Origin: Armatimonadota bacterium
GTDB lineage: Bacteria > Armatimonadota > Hebobacteria > CAIYQO01
DNA length: 64,000 nt
Assembly: GCA_029553475.1 (NCBI GenBank)
Contig: JAKPKV010000064.1
Coordinates: 1 to 64,000, forward strand
Reading direction: 5' to 3'
Under the pieces are notes generated by a model. The model ran no database searches. It saw only the letters and a list, made by a program, of their open reading frames with translations, and was not told where the DNA came from. Each line of letters opens with the position of its first letter. Positions within the stretch are counted from its first letter, which is position 1. The translations under genes and the position numbers were made by a program. This document shows positions 31,868 through 41,897 of the stretch, piece after piece.

Positions 31868-33106
31868 TCACTGCTCCTCCAGCCGCGACAGCGCCAACTG
31901 CCGCCAGGGCGAGGCGGGATAGCGATCGAGCAGCAGGCGGAGGAGGCGTTCGGCTTCGGCGGGGTCGTGGCGGTGGCGCAGGGAAAGCTGGGCGGCGCGC
32001 ACCAACGCGGTCTGCGCGTCGTCGCTGTCGGGATAGTGTTCGGTGAGCAAACAGTACGCGTCCAGCGCGTCGTCGGCGTGTCCCAGCTCTTCCAGGCTGA
32101 GCGCCATGCGCATCTGCTCGCGCACCGCCAGCACGCTGTCGGGAAAGGCGCGCAGCAGGTTGAGGTAGCTGATGGCGGCGCGCTCCGGCTTACCCTGCGC
32201 CAGGAAGTGGGTGATGGCCTTCCGGTAGAGATCGCGACAGCGCTCCGGCGTGCCGCTGGCCAGCAGCAGGCCGGCCAGCGCCTCCAGCAGCTCAGGGTCG
32301 TCGGGGTGGTCCCACAGCAGGCGCTCCACCTCGCGCCGTTTGCGCTTCGCCTGGGCCACGTCGGCGGCGGCGCGGGGAGAATCTTCCAGCGCGTATTCGC
32401 GCACGGCGTCCGGCACGGCGCGGGTGAGCGCGGCGGCGAGCACGCCCAGCAGCAGTCCGCCGATATGCGCCCAATGCGCCACCCCGCCGCTGGCGCCGGA
32501 GAGGATATCCCCCACCCCGGCGACCATCTCCCGCGCGGCGAAGAGCACGGCGAACCCCCAGAAGGGCACCCAGAGCGGCACCGGCACCGGCAGCGGCACC
32601 GGCACGCCCGGCACGCCGAGCAGCGGCAGCGTGAGGACGCGCAGCCGATAATAGCGGAACGCCGCCAGCCCGGTGACCCCGGCAATGGCCCCCGACGCCC
32701 CGATGAGCGGCACGCCCATGCTCGCGGGCATGCACGCCTGCCCGATCACCGCGTAGAGGAGAATCGCCGCCAGCAACCCGGCGAAGTAGAGCAGCAGGAA
32801 CAGGATACCGCCGATGCCTGACTCCAGCACCGTGCCCACCAGCCAGAGCAGCAGCAGGTTGCCGGTGAGGTGAAAGATATCCGCGTGCAGGAAGCCGTGG
32901 GTGAAGAGCGCCGCCGGCCGCGGATCGGTGAGGATGAACCCCCACTGCTGCTGTACCTGATACAGCGCCGATGGCGTCAGCGAGATCTGCCCGAGGAAGA
33001 CCGCGAGATTGACGAAGCACAGCGCATACGTCACATACGGCACCGCCCGCAGCGTGCGGTCGGTCTTCAATGGCAGCGCCCCCAGCTGAAAGACGGGAAA
33101 CGGCAT
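31868..33106 (-). CDS. Rhomboid intramembrane serine protease with C-terminal TPRs
   Basis: A 412-residue protease. Six membrane helices cover residues about 20-240. Catalytic Ser138 lies in GASGAIAG and catalytic His214 in HWAHIGG; the L1-loop HGFLHADIFHLTGN supplies the oxyanion-stabilising His/Asn. The segment 160-182 is a Pro/Val-rich run (VPGVPVPLPVPVPLWVP), an unusual insertion. Residues 255-412 form TPR-like helices facing the cytoplasm, probably for substrate or partner docking. The ATG at 33106 lies 7 nt after a minus-strand TATGCT box, so it may be leaderless; ATG 33118 is an alternative. It is divergent from the CBS-protein gene. Confidence 0.92.
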   Translation of the reverse strand: MPFPVFQLGALPLKTDRTLRAVPYVTYALCFVNLAVFLGQISLTPSALYQVQQQWGFILTDPRPAALFTHGFLHADIFHLTGNLLLLWLVGTVLESGIGGILFLLLYFAGLLAAILLYAVIGQACMPASMGVPLIGASGAIAGVTGLAAFRYYRLRVLTLPLLGVPGVPVPLPVPVPLWVPFWGFAVLFAAREMVAGVGDILSGASGGVAHWAHIGGLLLGVLAAALTRAVPDAVREYALEDSPRAAADVAQAKRKRREVERLLWDHPDDPELLEALAGLLLASGTPERCRDLYRKAITHFLAQGKPERAAISYLNLLRAFPDSVLAVREQMRMALSLEELGHADDALDAYCLLTEHYPDSDDAQTALVRAAQLSLRHRHDPAEAERLLRLLLDRYPASPWRQLALSRLEEQ

Positions 33107-33159
33107 CGCGCACAGCATACACGAAACGGCACCTGTGCGGCTAGAGGCGCCCCTCCGCG

Positions 33160-33188
33160 TTGACAGGGCACCACCGGCCCCTGATAAT
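33160..33188 (+). promoter_or_regulatory. Promoter of the CBS/DUF21 protein gene
   Basis: -35 TTGACA (33160-33165), 17-bp spacer, -10 GATAAT (33183-33188). It predicts a 70-nt leader before 33264. Confidence 0.75.
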
Positions 33189-33263
33189 GGGCAGGCGGCA
33201 ACCGCGAGCGGGCCGGACGGCCCCGGGCGGCCGCGGCACCCTTGCGTGAGAAAGGAAAGCCTG

Positions 33264-34550
33264 ATGGGGTCTCTGGCCGGTGAAGCACTGATCATCTTCA
33301 TCCTGATTTCGTTCAACGGCTTTTTCGCCCTGGCGGAAATCGCCATCGTCTCCTCGCGGAAATCCCGGCTGCGCCAGTTGGCGCACCGGGGGCACACACG
33401 GGCGAAGGCGGCCGTCACACTGGCGGAGACGCCGGAAACCTTTCTCTCCAGCGTGCAGGTGGGCATCACGCTGGTCGGCATTCTCTCCGGCGCATTCGGC
33501 GGCGCCACCATCGCCGGGAAGCTGGCGGATCAGTTCGCGCAGCTCCCCTGGCTGGCGCCGTACGCCGAATCCGCGGGATTGGCGCTGGTCGTCCTCTTCA
33601 TCCTCTTTCTCTCCGTGGTGCTCGGCGAGCTGGTGCCCAAGCAATTGGCGCTGAGCCATCCCGAACGCTATGCGCTGCTGGTGGCGATTCCCATGCAGGC
33701 CATCTCCCGCGTGGCCGCGCCGGTGGTGCGCCTCTTCGGCGGCTCCTCGCGTATCGTGCTGAGAAGCCTGGGCGTGACGCCGACGCGGGACGCCGCCATC
33801 ACCGATGAAGAAATCACCTTCATGGTGGATGAAGGCGTACTGCATGGCGACTTCGACCGCATCGAACAGGCCATCGTGGCCCGCGCGCTGCGCCTGGACG
33901 ACCGCGGCGTCGCGTCGCTGATGACGCCGCGCGTGGACCTGGTGTGGCTGGATGAGCAAGCGACCAATGCCGCGGTGGTGGAGACGCTACGCCGCGCGCC
34001 GCACACGCTATACCCCGTCTGCCATGACAGCGTGGACCAGATTATCGGCATTGTCACCGCGCACGATCTCTACACGCGCATGCTGGACGGACAGCCCGCG
34101 CTGGCGCCGGAAATCATCCGCCCCGCGTTCGTCATCCCCGTCAATATCCCCGCGCTGCACGCCATCACGCTGCTGAAAGACAGCGGCGAGCACCTGGCGG
34201 TGGTGGTGAATGAATACGGCGAAACGGACGGCATCCTCACCGCCGCGGACGTCCTGGCATCACTGGTCGGCGCGGCCGCGTCGCCGGAGGAGCCGGCGCT
34301 CGTCACGCGCGCGGATGGATCGTGGTCCGTTGATGGCGCCATGTCCATCGAGGACGCGCGCGGCCTGTTTCGGGAAGAGGTGTTCCCGGAGGACGAGCGC
34401 GAGCTGTATCACACGCTGGCGGGATTCATGCTGCAGCGGCTGGGGCGGATTCCCGGTATTGGCGACGCCGTGAGCTGGGCGGGCTATCGGTTTGAAGTCG
34501 TGGATATGGACGGTCACCGCGTTGACCGCGTGCTCATTCACCGCGAGTAA
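33264..34550 (+). CDS. CNNM/CorC-type membrane protein with DUF21 and CBS domains
   Basis: A 428-residue protein often annotated as hemolysin or TlyC. The N-terminal DUF21 (CNNM) membrane domain (residues 1-180) has IIFILISFNGFFALAEIAIVSSRKSRL, SSVQVGITLVGILSGAFGGATIA and LGELVPKQLAL. Two CBS domains follow (about 205-330; LMTPRVDLVWLD, VVVNEYGETDGILTAADVL). A CorC_HlyC transporter-associated domain ends the protein. Relatives take part in Mg2+/Co2+ export, with CBS domains sensing adenylates. AAAGGAAAG lies 7 nt before the ATG. Confidence 0.93.
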   Translation: MGSLAGEALIIFILISFNGFFALAEIAIVSSRKSRLRQLAHRGHTRAKAAVTLAETPETFLSSVQVGITLVGILSGAFGGATIAGKLADQFAQLPWLAPYAESAGLALVVLFILFLSVVLGELVPKQLALSHPERYALLVAIPMQAISRVAAPVVRLFGGSSRIVLRSLGVTPTRDAAITDEEITFMVDEGVLHGDFDRIEQAIVARALRLDDRGVASLMTPRVDLVWLDEQATNAAVVETLRRAPHTLYPVCHDSVDQIIGIVTAHDLYTRMLDGQPALAPEIIRPAFVIPVNIPALHAITLLKDSGEHLAVVVNEYGETDGILTAADVLASLVGAAASPEEPALVTRADGSWSVDGAMSIEDARGLFREEVFPEDERELYHTLAGFMLQRLGRIPGIGDAVSWAGYRFEVVDMDGHRVDRVLIHRE

Positions 34551-34675
34551 CCCGGCGATATCGCCGTGAAGCGGGGGTGACGCGCCGGGTGTGATGGTCA
34601 ACGCCCTGGCGTGTCTGCGCGGTTGTACCCGCGTCAAGGCAAGCTATCGCCCCACGCCGCAGACCTTGCCACGGC

Positions 34676-35740
34676 TTAAAATCCGAACACCTGGATTTCG
34701 TTGGCCGCAATCCCAGCGGCACCATAGTTCTCCTGGCCGGGGACCGGCTGAATGGTCAGATATCTGCCGGTCGCCGGGGTGGGGAGATTCACCTTGCCGG
34801 TGGTGCCGTTGGTGGTTTCCGACGTGGTTTGCGGAACGGTCACCCGCATGGCGGCGGCGCTGTGTCCCGTGCCGCCGACGATGTTGTCAACGTAAATATC
34901 CACGGTTTTCATCGATAAAGTGATGTAGGGGATAGAGGTGCCGACATTCACGATATTGATCGCGGTGATTTTGCGGGTGGTGCCCATATCGATCTGTATC
35001 CATGACGTGATGTCGCCAGTGGACCAGTTCAGCGCTGCGGGGCCAGCCTCGATGATGCTATCAACAAGTCGCGGCGCCGACGCTGCACCGCCGTCTTTCG
35101 CCGTTGCCGTCAATCCGCTCAACTGACTTTCGACGGTACAGGCCGGCCCGATCGCTGACGGATCGAAGAGCCCGGCGATGATGGCCGCTTTCGGCAGCCA
35201 GCCGACATGACCGTCCACATAGACCAGATTGGCGCCGGCGTTGTGCCGGGTGTCGACGTAGGATGCCGCGCTTTCGGAGTCGGTCATCGCACTCTTCGGC
35301 ACGACGTAGGCCTGCGTGCGGTCTTCCCCACCATTGAAGTCGGCGAGCATCGGCGCGTCGGAGGGGTTCGTCACGTCACCGAGCGCGACCTCGGACAGCA
35401 GACATCCGGCGACAAAGAAGTAGTCCGGAGAGGTCGCCGTGCACTTCTTCGACGAGGTGGGACAGTCCCACACCTTGCCGGTCAAGCCATACTGGCGGGC
35501 CAACTCGCCATTCCACTCCTTGGCGGTGGGGAAGGATTCGTCGTGATCCTGCACATACATCATCATGGCGAGGGCGAGTTGGCGCAGATTGTTCAGGCAA
35601 CTGTTGGTGCGCGCCTTCTCGCGCGCTTTCGCGAAGACGGGAAACAGGATGGCGGCGAGGATCGCAATAATCGCGATCACGACCAGCAACTCAATGAGCG
35701 TAAAGCCACGCTTCGCCCTTGCACTGGAACGGAAACACAT
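34676..35740 (-). CDS. Type IV pilin-like / pseudopilin with F5/8 type C-like domain (paralogue 3)
   Basis: A 354-residue pseudopilin. The leader [11 protein letters not shown] is cleaved before [21 protein letters not shown] and [13 protein letters not shown] follow. The H-X9-DG motif is [14 protein letters not shown]. Residues about 215-354 look like a discoidin/F5-8 type C beta-sandwich ([35 protein letters not shown]), a fold that binds carbohydrates or surfaces. GAAAGGAGAG precedes the ATG at 35740. Unlike paralogues 1 and 2 it has a fixed promoter and no invertible segment. It is divergent from an AraC regulator gene, 131 bp away. Confidence 0.9.
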   Translation of the reverse strand: MCFRSSARAKRGFTLIELLVVIAIIAILAAILFPVFAKAREKARTNSCLNNLRQLALAMMMYVQDHDESFPTAKEWNGELARQYGLTGKVWDCPTSSKKCTATSPDYFFVAGCLLSEVALGDVTNPSDAPMLADFNGGEDRTQAYVVPKSAMTDSESAASYVDTRHNAGANLVYVDGHVGWLPKAAIIAGLFDPSAIGPACTVESQLSGLTATAKDGGAASAPRLVDSIIEAGPAALNWSTGDITSWIQIDMGTTRKITAINIVNVGTSIPYITLSMKTVDIYVDNIVGGTGHSAAAMRVTVPQTTSETTNGTTGKVNLPTPATGRYLTIQPVPGQENYGAAGIAANEIQVFGF

Positions 35741-35804
35741 GATCTCTCTCCTTTCAAAGCAATGCGCGTGTTGTCTCATCGGAAGTCAGCATACTGCTAT
35801 GGCA

Positions 35805-35862
35805 ATTGTAGCGTATCGCGTGCCAGGGGCAACTAGACAATCTGGCCAGACTCTTGTAATAT
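35805..35862. promoter_or_regulatory. Back-to-back promoters of pseudopilin 3 and the AraC gene
   Basis: Minus strand: -35 TTGCCC (35827-35832), 16-bp spacer, -10 TACAAT (35805-35810) for pseudopilin 3. Plus strand: -35 TAGACA (35834-35839), 17-bp spacer, -10 TAATAT (35857-35862) for the AraC gene. The two -35 boxes are one base apart, so one bound regulator could control both directions. Confidence 0.7.
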
Positions 35863-35871
35863 TTCACCAAT

Positions 35872-36792
35872 ATGACTACTGCAATACCGCCATTGCCGAT
35901 ACCGTACAGCGACAATGAGTGCTACCGGTTGTGCCGGCGGATCATGCAGACGGCGACCGGTGATACCATCGGCGGGTATCAATTTTTTCTGCACGATTTA
36001 CGGGCCACCCGCGTCCGCGCCGACTCGGTGACCTATCCGCATCGCCACCTCGGATATGAAGTCTTCTTCCTGTTCGACGGGACACTGGTGCTGGAAACCG
36101 ATGATGGGGCGGAAGTGACGGCGCACGCGGGCCAAATGCTGCTGGTGCCGGCCAACTTAGGCCATGCCACATACCGTCGCGAATCCAGTTGTCTCAATGT
36201 GACGCTGCGCTTTTTCACCGATCCGCCGATCAATCCCCCGTGGCCATTGCAGGTCACCGATGATCTGGCGCCGTTGCGTGAGCTCTTTGCGCTGTTTGAG
36301 GACGTTCGCGCGATGCGGTATGGTTGGGAGGAACGGACGCAACATCGGATGGTCGTGCTGCTGTCCCTGCTCGCGACGGCCTTTTCGCCCCTCCCCCACG
36401 CCTTCGAAGCGCCAGCCCAGCCGACCAGCCTGGCCAAGCAGGTGGATGACTATCTCCGCCAGCACCTCTCCAAAGCCATCACCCTGCGGGATGTCGCGGA
36501 AGCGGTGGGCGTCAGCGCCCGCTCACTCGTGCGTCATTTTAAGGCCGAAACCGGCGAGACGGTGATGCACCGCCTCCAGGACCTGCGCATCGAAGCGGCG
36601 CTGGCGCTCCTCGGCGCCGGCGCCGAGCACTCGATAAAACAAATCGCTGCGATGGTCGGCTTCACGGATAGCGCCTATTTCACGCGCTGCTTCCAGCGGG
36701 CAATGGGCACGAGCCCGCAGCAACACCGCACTCATCTGCAGGATACCCTGACATCCGCGAAGGAGAGCGAGGGGGAGCGTGCGTCGCAGTGA
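35872..36792 (+). CDS. AraC-family transcriptional regulator
   Basis: A 306-residue regulator. The N-terminal cupin sensor domain (residues about 40-115) has PHRHLGYEVFFLFDGTLVLE and MLLVPANLGHATYR. The C-terminal double helix-turn-helix (about 190-290) has ITLRDVAEAVGVSARSLVRHFKAETGE and IKQIAAMVGFTDSAYFTRCFQRAMGTSP. Such regulators usually sense sugars. The -10 box ends 9 nt before the ATG and no Shine-Dalgarno is visible, so it is probably leaderless. It may regulate itself, the divergent pseudopilin, or the glycosidase gene at 37064 (inference). Confidence 0.92.
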   Translation: MTTAIPPLPIPYSDNECYRLCRRIMQTATGDTIGGYQFFLHDLRATRVRADSVTYPHRHLGYEVFFLFDGTLVLETDDGAEVTAHAGQMLLVPANLGHATYRRESSCLNVTLRFFTDPPINPPWPLQVTDDLAPLRELFALFEDVRAMRYGWEERTQHRMVVLLSLLATAFSPLPHAFEAPAQPTSLAKQVDDYLRQHLSKAITLRDVAEAVGVSARSLVRHFKAETGETVMHRLQDLRIEAALALLGAGAEHSIKQIAAMVGFTDSAYFTRCFQRAMGTSPQQHRTHLQDTLTSAKESEGERASQ

Positions 36793-37063
36793 GGCCGCAG
36801 GGCGGCGATCTCCTCATGCGGGCGCTCGGTCTCCGATGAGTACGCCGTCATCTTCCTCCGCCGAAGCCGGACGCCCGGCGAGAGGTTCTACCACCCAAGA
36901 CGACGGGCGCGGCGAAGAGGGGCGGTGCATACCTCGTCGAAGGGCCTCACCGACGGATACAGCGCCATCACCGACATGGCGCCCGATGTCCGGAAGAAAC
37001 CTTTTATTCCGTTGCGAACTCTAAACATGCACCGATTAGCGCTGTCATTCTGGAGAATCGCCC

Positions 37064-39442
37064 ATGCGTCCCGTGTTATTTATGCTCATCCTCGGCTGCA
37101 CGCTGTTCGCGCGCGCCGCGGAGCCGCTCGTGTCGTACCGACTCACGCAGCTCGCCGGCCGTACCGTCATCCGCTCCTCCGCCGGCGAGACGATCCCCTG
37201 GCTCGGCTACGGCAACCAGATTGACCTGGACAAGGAGAGCTGGTTCAAGCTCTACCCGCCGCTGAAGGAAACGGGCATACGCCTGTATCACGTGAACATC
37301 ACCTCGACGAAGGCATACGGCGCGCAGCCGTTCATGCTGCCGGACGGGACGATCCCGACCGAGCCGCAGCACACCGATTTTCCGGCGATGATCGAGAAGC
37401 TGCTCATCCTTGACCCGGACGCGAAATTCTTCCTGCGCTTCGGCACCGAGCTCGACCCCGACTGGCGCAAGGCGCACCTGGAGGAGTTTCAAGTGTGTCC
37501 GCCGGGCCCGTATGCCGCCAAAGACGGCCACTCCATCGTCGCCTCGCTGGCGTCCGATACCGCGCTGCGCCATACTGACGGCATCATCCGCGCCGTCATC
37601 GGCTGGGTGGAGCGCCAGCCCTGGCGCAACCGCGTGGTGGGCTACTCGCTGCTCCCCTTCGGCGAGGGCACGCTGGAAGTGAGCTTCGCCAACGCCTACT
37701 TTGACACCTGTCCGCCGATGCAGCGCGCTTTTCAAGCCTACGTGCGGGAGACGTACCCCACCGACGCCGCGCTGCGGGCCGCCTGGGACGACCCGAACGT
37801 GACGCTGGACACGGTGCAAGTGCCCACGGGCGAGGAGTGGCTGGCGAAGAAGGCCGCGCTGAAGCTGCGGCACTGGCCCGACCCGGCGAAAGTGGGCCGC
37901 GAGCGCGACTACTTCCTGCTGCAAAAGGAGCTTTTCCACCGCTGGTGGGGCCTCTGCTTCACCGCCATGCGGGAGGCCACCGCCGCGCGCCCGGTCATCA
38001 AGGGCTACGACATCGGCAAGCAGCACCAGCAGGGGTGGATGATCAACGCCACTTTCAGCGCGGACTGGACGCCCGGCACCCTCGACACGTTCAACAGCCT
38101 GCTGCTGGCCAGTGGCTCACTGGGCATCGCCCCGCTGCTCGATCACCCCGGCATGGACGTGCTCATCACGCCGGGGATGTATAACACCCGCGCGGTGGGC
38201 TACGCCTGGGAAGCGGAGGGCTTGAGCGATACGCTGACCCTGCGCGGCAAGGCGAATTACTGCGAGGCGGATATCCGCACCTGGTCGCGCACCACCTGGC
38301 GCGGCGCGCAGATGTCGCCGACGCAGCAGATCAAGGACGCCGGCTACTTCAAAGACCCGGCGGAGATGCGCGCCGGCTTCGACCGCACCCTCGCCTGGGC
38401 GCTCACCCGCAACCAGACGTATTACTTCACCTCCGTATGCGGGGCGAATTACTGGTATCACCAGCCGCCCATCCTGGAGCATATAGCGCAGGAAGTGCTG
38501 GTCATCCAGCAGGCGCCGCGCCTGCCGTGGGCGCCGAATACCGACGCCATCTGCCTGGTGGTGGACGATGAATCGCCGCTGTACGAGGATTTTTCCAGCG
38601 GCTACCAGTATCTGGCCGTCTTCCGGCAGATCGAGGAGGGGCTGGCGCTGGCGGGCGTGCCCTACCGCGTGCACCTGCTCTCCGACCTCGCCCGCCCGGA
38701 TTTCCCCGACTACAAGTGCTACCTCTTCCCGAACCTCTTCAAGGTGGATGCGGAAGTGGAAGCGCTGCTGAAGGCGAAGGTGCTGCGGCACGGCCACGTG
38801 GCGATCTTCGGCCCGGCGACGGGCATCACCGACGGCAAGACGCTATCCGCTGACGCCGCCAGCCGCCTCTTCGGCGTGCCGATGGCGCTGGAGCCGGTGA
38901 CCACCACGCGGCGCGTGATGCTGCAGCACCACGGCCACCCCATCACCGCCGGCTTGCCCGCCATGACCATCACCGACAGCTATGCCTACGGCCCGCTGCT
39001 GGTGCCGAAGGCGCAGGTGCTGCCGGGGGACGCGGGCGTCACCGCCCTCGGCGCGGGCTTTTACTACTACTTCTTCGATCGTCCCGGCCCCTTCGTGCGC
39101 GACGCCGGCCGTGGCGGCGCCGAAAAAGGCGGCAAAGGCGCCGAGGACTACGCCGTGGTCTTCGCCCCCGCCGTGCCGCTGCCGCCGGAGTTTCTGCGCG
39201 CCTGCGCCCGCTACGCCGGCTGCCATCTCTGGACGGACCGCAACGCCGTGGTGTACGCCTCGAACAATATCGTCGCCCTGCACAGCGCGGCCGCCGGCCC
39301 GCATACCCTCCGCCTGCCCCGCCGCAGCGCGGTGTGGGACCTGATGACCGGCAAAAAGCTCTCCAGCGGCACGAAAACCCTCACCCTGACGGATGAGGCG
39401 CCGTTCACGCGCATCTTGTATCTGGGGGAGTGGCCGAAATAA
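37064..39442 (+). CDS. Secreted GH42-like glycoside hydrolase
   Basis: A 792-residue protein with a signal peptide (residues 1-19, ending ARAAEP). Residues about 40-470 look like a clan GH-A TIM barrel: WLGYGNQIDL, LRFGTELD, VVGYSLLPFGEGTLE, where Glu residues could serve as acid/base, and AWEAEGLSDT / NYCEADIRTW. Residues about 495-650 resemble the GH42 trimerisation, flavodoxin-like domain (YQYLAVFRQIEEGLALAGVPYRVHLLSDL, HVAIFGPATGITDG). A C-terminal beta domain completes the layout. Substrate probably a beta-galactoside or related glycan. CTGGAGAAT precedes the ATG. Family assignment tentative. Confidence 0.7.
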   Translation: MRPVLFMLILGCTLFARAAEPLVSYRLTQLAGRTVIRSSAGETIPWLGYGNQIDLDKESWFKLYPPLKETGIRLYHVNITSTKAYGAQPFMLPDGTIPTEPQHTDFPAMIEKLLILDPDAKFFLRFGTELDPDWRKAHLEEFQVCPPGPYAAKDGHSIVASLASDTALRHTDGIIRAVIGWVERQPWRNRVVGYSLLPFGEGTLEVSFANAYFDTCPPMQRAFQAYVRETYPTDAALRAAWDDPNVTLDTVQVPTGEEWLAKKAALKLRHWPDPAKVGRERDYFLLQKELFHRWWGLCFTAMREATAARPVIKGYDIGKQHQQGWMINATFSADWTPGTLDTFNSLLLASGSLGIAPLLDHPGMDVLITPGMYNTRAVGYAWEAEGLSDTLTLRGKANYCEADIRTWSRTTWRGAQMSPTQQIKDAGYFKDPAEMRAGFDRTLAWALTRNQTYYFTSVCGANYWYHQPPILEHIAQEVLVIQQAPRLPWAPNTDAICLVVDDESPLYEDFSSGYQYLAVFRQIEEGLALAGVPYRVHLLSDLARPDFPDYKCYLFPNLFKVDAEVEALLKAKVLRHGHVAIFGPATGITDGKTLSADAASRLFGVPMALEPVTTTRRVMLQHHGHPITAGLPAMTITDSYAYGPLLVPKAQVLPGDAGVTALGAGFYYYFFDRPGPFVRDAGRGGAEKGGKGAEDYAVVFAPAVPLPPEFLRACARYAGCHLWTDRNAVVYASNNIVALHSAAAGPHTLRLPRRSAVWDLMTGKKLSSGTKTLTLTDEAPFTRILYLGEWPK

Positions 39443-39487
39443 CTGATAGAGTGCGGCGAGCCTGCGTCCCGCGCTCCCTCGGGTGCC

Positions 39488-41809
39488 TCACCACTGCCAA
39501 AGCTGGATGGCCGGGGGCTCATTCTCGTTTGTCTTGCAGAGAAACAGGCGGGCATCCGGCGACATGGCGGCAATCCACAGGTTCGCGGGAAAATCGAACT
39601 GGTAATCGCGCACCGCATCCTTCACCCGCCAGCGATTGATTTGACTGATATGTGTGCTGACCAGATACTGGCCATCGTCGCTGACAGCCAGAAAGCGCGG
39701 AACCACACGGTTGATCGTTTGCAGGCACGCGCCATCACTCACGCGATACACCCCGATGCCGCTGCCAAGCGCCACCGCGAGAAACTGCCCATTGCGTGAG
39801 AAGGCAATCCTCCCAAAGTGAGTGCGGTCGTTGGTGATCGTCAGGATCGGCGTGCGATCTTTCGTCCGGTAGATGACGATGTTCTTGTCCGCGTCCGCCG
39901 TCGCGAACAGGGTACCATCCGCCGAGAATGCCAGCGGTGAAAACCCTGGGGAGCTGAAGTAATCGTCAGTATATCTTATCGTCGGCACACTCGGCAGCTC
40001 CGCTATCGTTCCGGCTTCCCAGCACAGCACCTTGTCACCGGTCACCCCGGTCAGCAGCGTGCCGTCGGGAGAAAACTGCAGCGACATGTTCCACGCGTCA
40101 CTACCGCGAAGGGTCCGGCTGCGCATCCCGGTCGCCATCTCCCAGATCACCGTTTCATGCCCGGCCTTGACCGCAAGAGACGCCGCATCTGCCGTGAATG
40201 CCAGCGCCCCCGTTTGCAGCAGCCTGCCGGCGGGAGAAAAGGACAGCGTGCGGACATCGCTGGCGTCACGCGTGCGCAGCACGGTAACGGAATCGCTGTT
40301 GAGATCCTGCATCGCCACCAGGTCGAGCGTCCGCGAGAATACCGGGCTATGGAAGGGCAACGGGGTGATGCGATGGGTCAGCACCTCCGGGTCTCCGGTC
40401 ACACGCTGCCGGCACAACTGCTGTCCATGCGCTATCCAGGAGAGCCATTTCCCGTCGGGCGTCAGGGTGACTGCCCCCCATGACGGGATTCCCTTACCGC
40501 GCTGCTTGCCGTCATCGGCCTGATACCGGTGTAACCACCCCTTCTCAGCAGGGAGGCCGCTCGCAACCACCACCGTATCGTCATCAAGAAAGAGCAGTTG
40601 CCTGGCTTCCGAACCGTAGAGAACCGGGATCATCGTCGTGTTATCGTCAGCGGCATCAACGGGGACATACTCGATCACATCTTCCAGTTTGGTCACATTT
40701 CCAGTCTGTGTGCTCAGCATGCCGGCTATCGCAAGACGTTGCCCATCTCTCGTGAAGGCGATCGCCGCCTGAGTCCTGACACTCACCGATATCTTCCGGG
40801 TCTGCCGCACCGAGTAATCCGGCGTCTGATAGAGGGTGAGTACCGCTTTGCGCAATACCGTGGAGGCGCTGCCGTCGGTTCCGCGCAATACCGCGAAGGC
40901 GCTGCCGTCGGGTGAATACGCTATCGCCGTTGGACGCCCGGTTTGCGCGGGAAGCGTGCGCAGGCATCTGCCGGTGGCCACGTCGTAAAAGTTGATGGCG
41001 TAATCCTTCTCCGGGATCGCGAGATATTGCCCATCCGGCGAAAAGATCGGCGTGGTCAGGCCCGGCGGCAGGATGCGCTCCTCCTCGCCGGTCGCCACCT
41101 TCCAGACATGCGTGCCCGCATCAGTGGCCGCCAGCAGACGCGTGCCATCGGGTGAGAAGAGCACCGCGCCGGCGTCCCTGTCCAACGTATGCTGGCGCAC
41201 CAGCGAGAGATCATCCATCGTGTGCAGCCGCACCACGCCATACCCCTGGGCAAAGGCCACATGCGTGCCGTCCGGCGAGTAGCCAAACGCGCCAGTCAGG
41301 CCCGCCCGTTTCCAGACCGGCGCCGGCGGGGATGGCGGCGCGTTTTCGACAAACGGCCCGCCAGCCCTCACCAGCACCGGCTGCGCCAGCAGCACCCTGT
41401 CTGTCATGGTGATCGTCAACGCCGTGGCGGCGTCCAGCGGGATCTCAATGGCTGTCGCGGCCGCGCCGGACTTGACCGCATGGGTGGCGACGACTTTACC
41501 GTCTACGGCCAGCGAGACCGTACCTTTCGCCCGTTTCCAGGCGTCGCTGACGCCGACCAGGGCGGTGAAGCGCGCGAATCCGCGCACGTCCAGCGTGACG
41601 GCGCGGGTGGCGGGAAGGGCAGCGTCAGCGACGTAGCCGTAGCCCTGATACGCCTGGCCGGCAATCTGCACGGCGGCGGGGATATAGACCCAATCGGCGC
41701 CGGAGACGCTGGATATCGCCCCATCCAACGGCACTTCCTGGGCGTGTGCGAGATAGGCAAGGAACAGGATGGTCCAGAGCAGGACGAGGGTACGGCAAAG
41801 CCGGGGCAT
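39488..41809 (-). CDS. Secreted WD40-repeat protein
   Basis: A 773-residue protein with a signal peptide (LVLLWTILFLAYLAHAQ). Residues about 30-150 form an NPCBM-like beta domain (DAALPATRAVTLDVRGFARFTALVGV). From about 170 there are many WD40/YVTN-type blades with the repeated phrase SPDGT (FGYSPDGTHVAFAQG, FSPDGTRLLAATD, FSPDGQYLAIP), suggesting two propellers. It should be periplasmic or surface located. A 33-bp tandem repeat (40851-40916) duplicates 11 residues in one blade. GC is visibly lower between about 39500 and 41000. AGGAGG lies 7 nt before the ATG. Confidence 0.85.
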   Translation of the reverse strand: MPRLCRTLVLLWTILFLAYLAHAQEVPLDGAISSVSGADWVYIPAAVQIAGQAYQGYGYVADAALPATRAVTLDVRGFARFTALVGVSDAWKRAKGTVSLAVDGKVVATHAVKSGAAATAIEIPLDAATALTITMTDRVLLAQPVLVRAGGPFVENAPPSPPAPVWKRAGLTGAFGYSPDGTHVAFAQGYGVVRLHTMDDLSLVRQHTLDRDAGAVLFSPDGTRLLAATDAGTHVWKVATGEEERILPPGLTTPIFSPDGQYLAIPEKDYAINFYDVATGRCLRTLPAQTGRPTAIAYSPDGSAFAVLRGTDGSASTVLRKAVLTLYQTPDYSVRQTRKISVSVRTQAAIAFTRDGQRLAIAGMLSTQTGNVTKLEDVIEYVPVDAADDNTTMIPVLYGSEARQLLFLDDDTVVVASGLPAEKGWLHRYQADDGKQRGKGIPSWGAVTLTPDGKWLSWIAHGQQLCRQRVTGDPEVLTHRITPLPFHSPVFSRTLDLVAMQDLNSDSVTVLRTRDASDVRTLSFSPAGRLLQTGALAFTADAASLAVKAGHETVIWEMATGMRSRTLRGSDAWNMSLQFSPDGTLLTGVTGDKVLCWEAGTIAELPSVPTIRYTDDYFSSPGFSPLAFSADGTLFATADADKNIVIYRTKDRTPILTITNDRTHFGRIAFSRNGQFLAVALGSGIGVYRVSDGACLQTINRVVPRFLAVSDDGQYLVSTHISQINRWRVKDAVRDYQFDFPANLWIAAMSPDARLFLCKTNENEPPAIQLWQW

Positions 41810-41897
41810 CGCAATCCTCCTAATCGCATGTGGCGCAGGGCCTACTGTTCAGTATACGGAGGGGCTGCATGATCTGTCAAAGAAACCACCGCGGGAT

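Noticed and set aside
36793-37063. An open frame between the AraC and GH42-like genes
   Set aside because: The translation is Ser/Arg/Pro low complexity with no ribosome-binding site; nothing is recognised in this gap.
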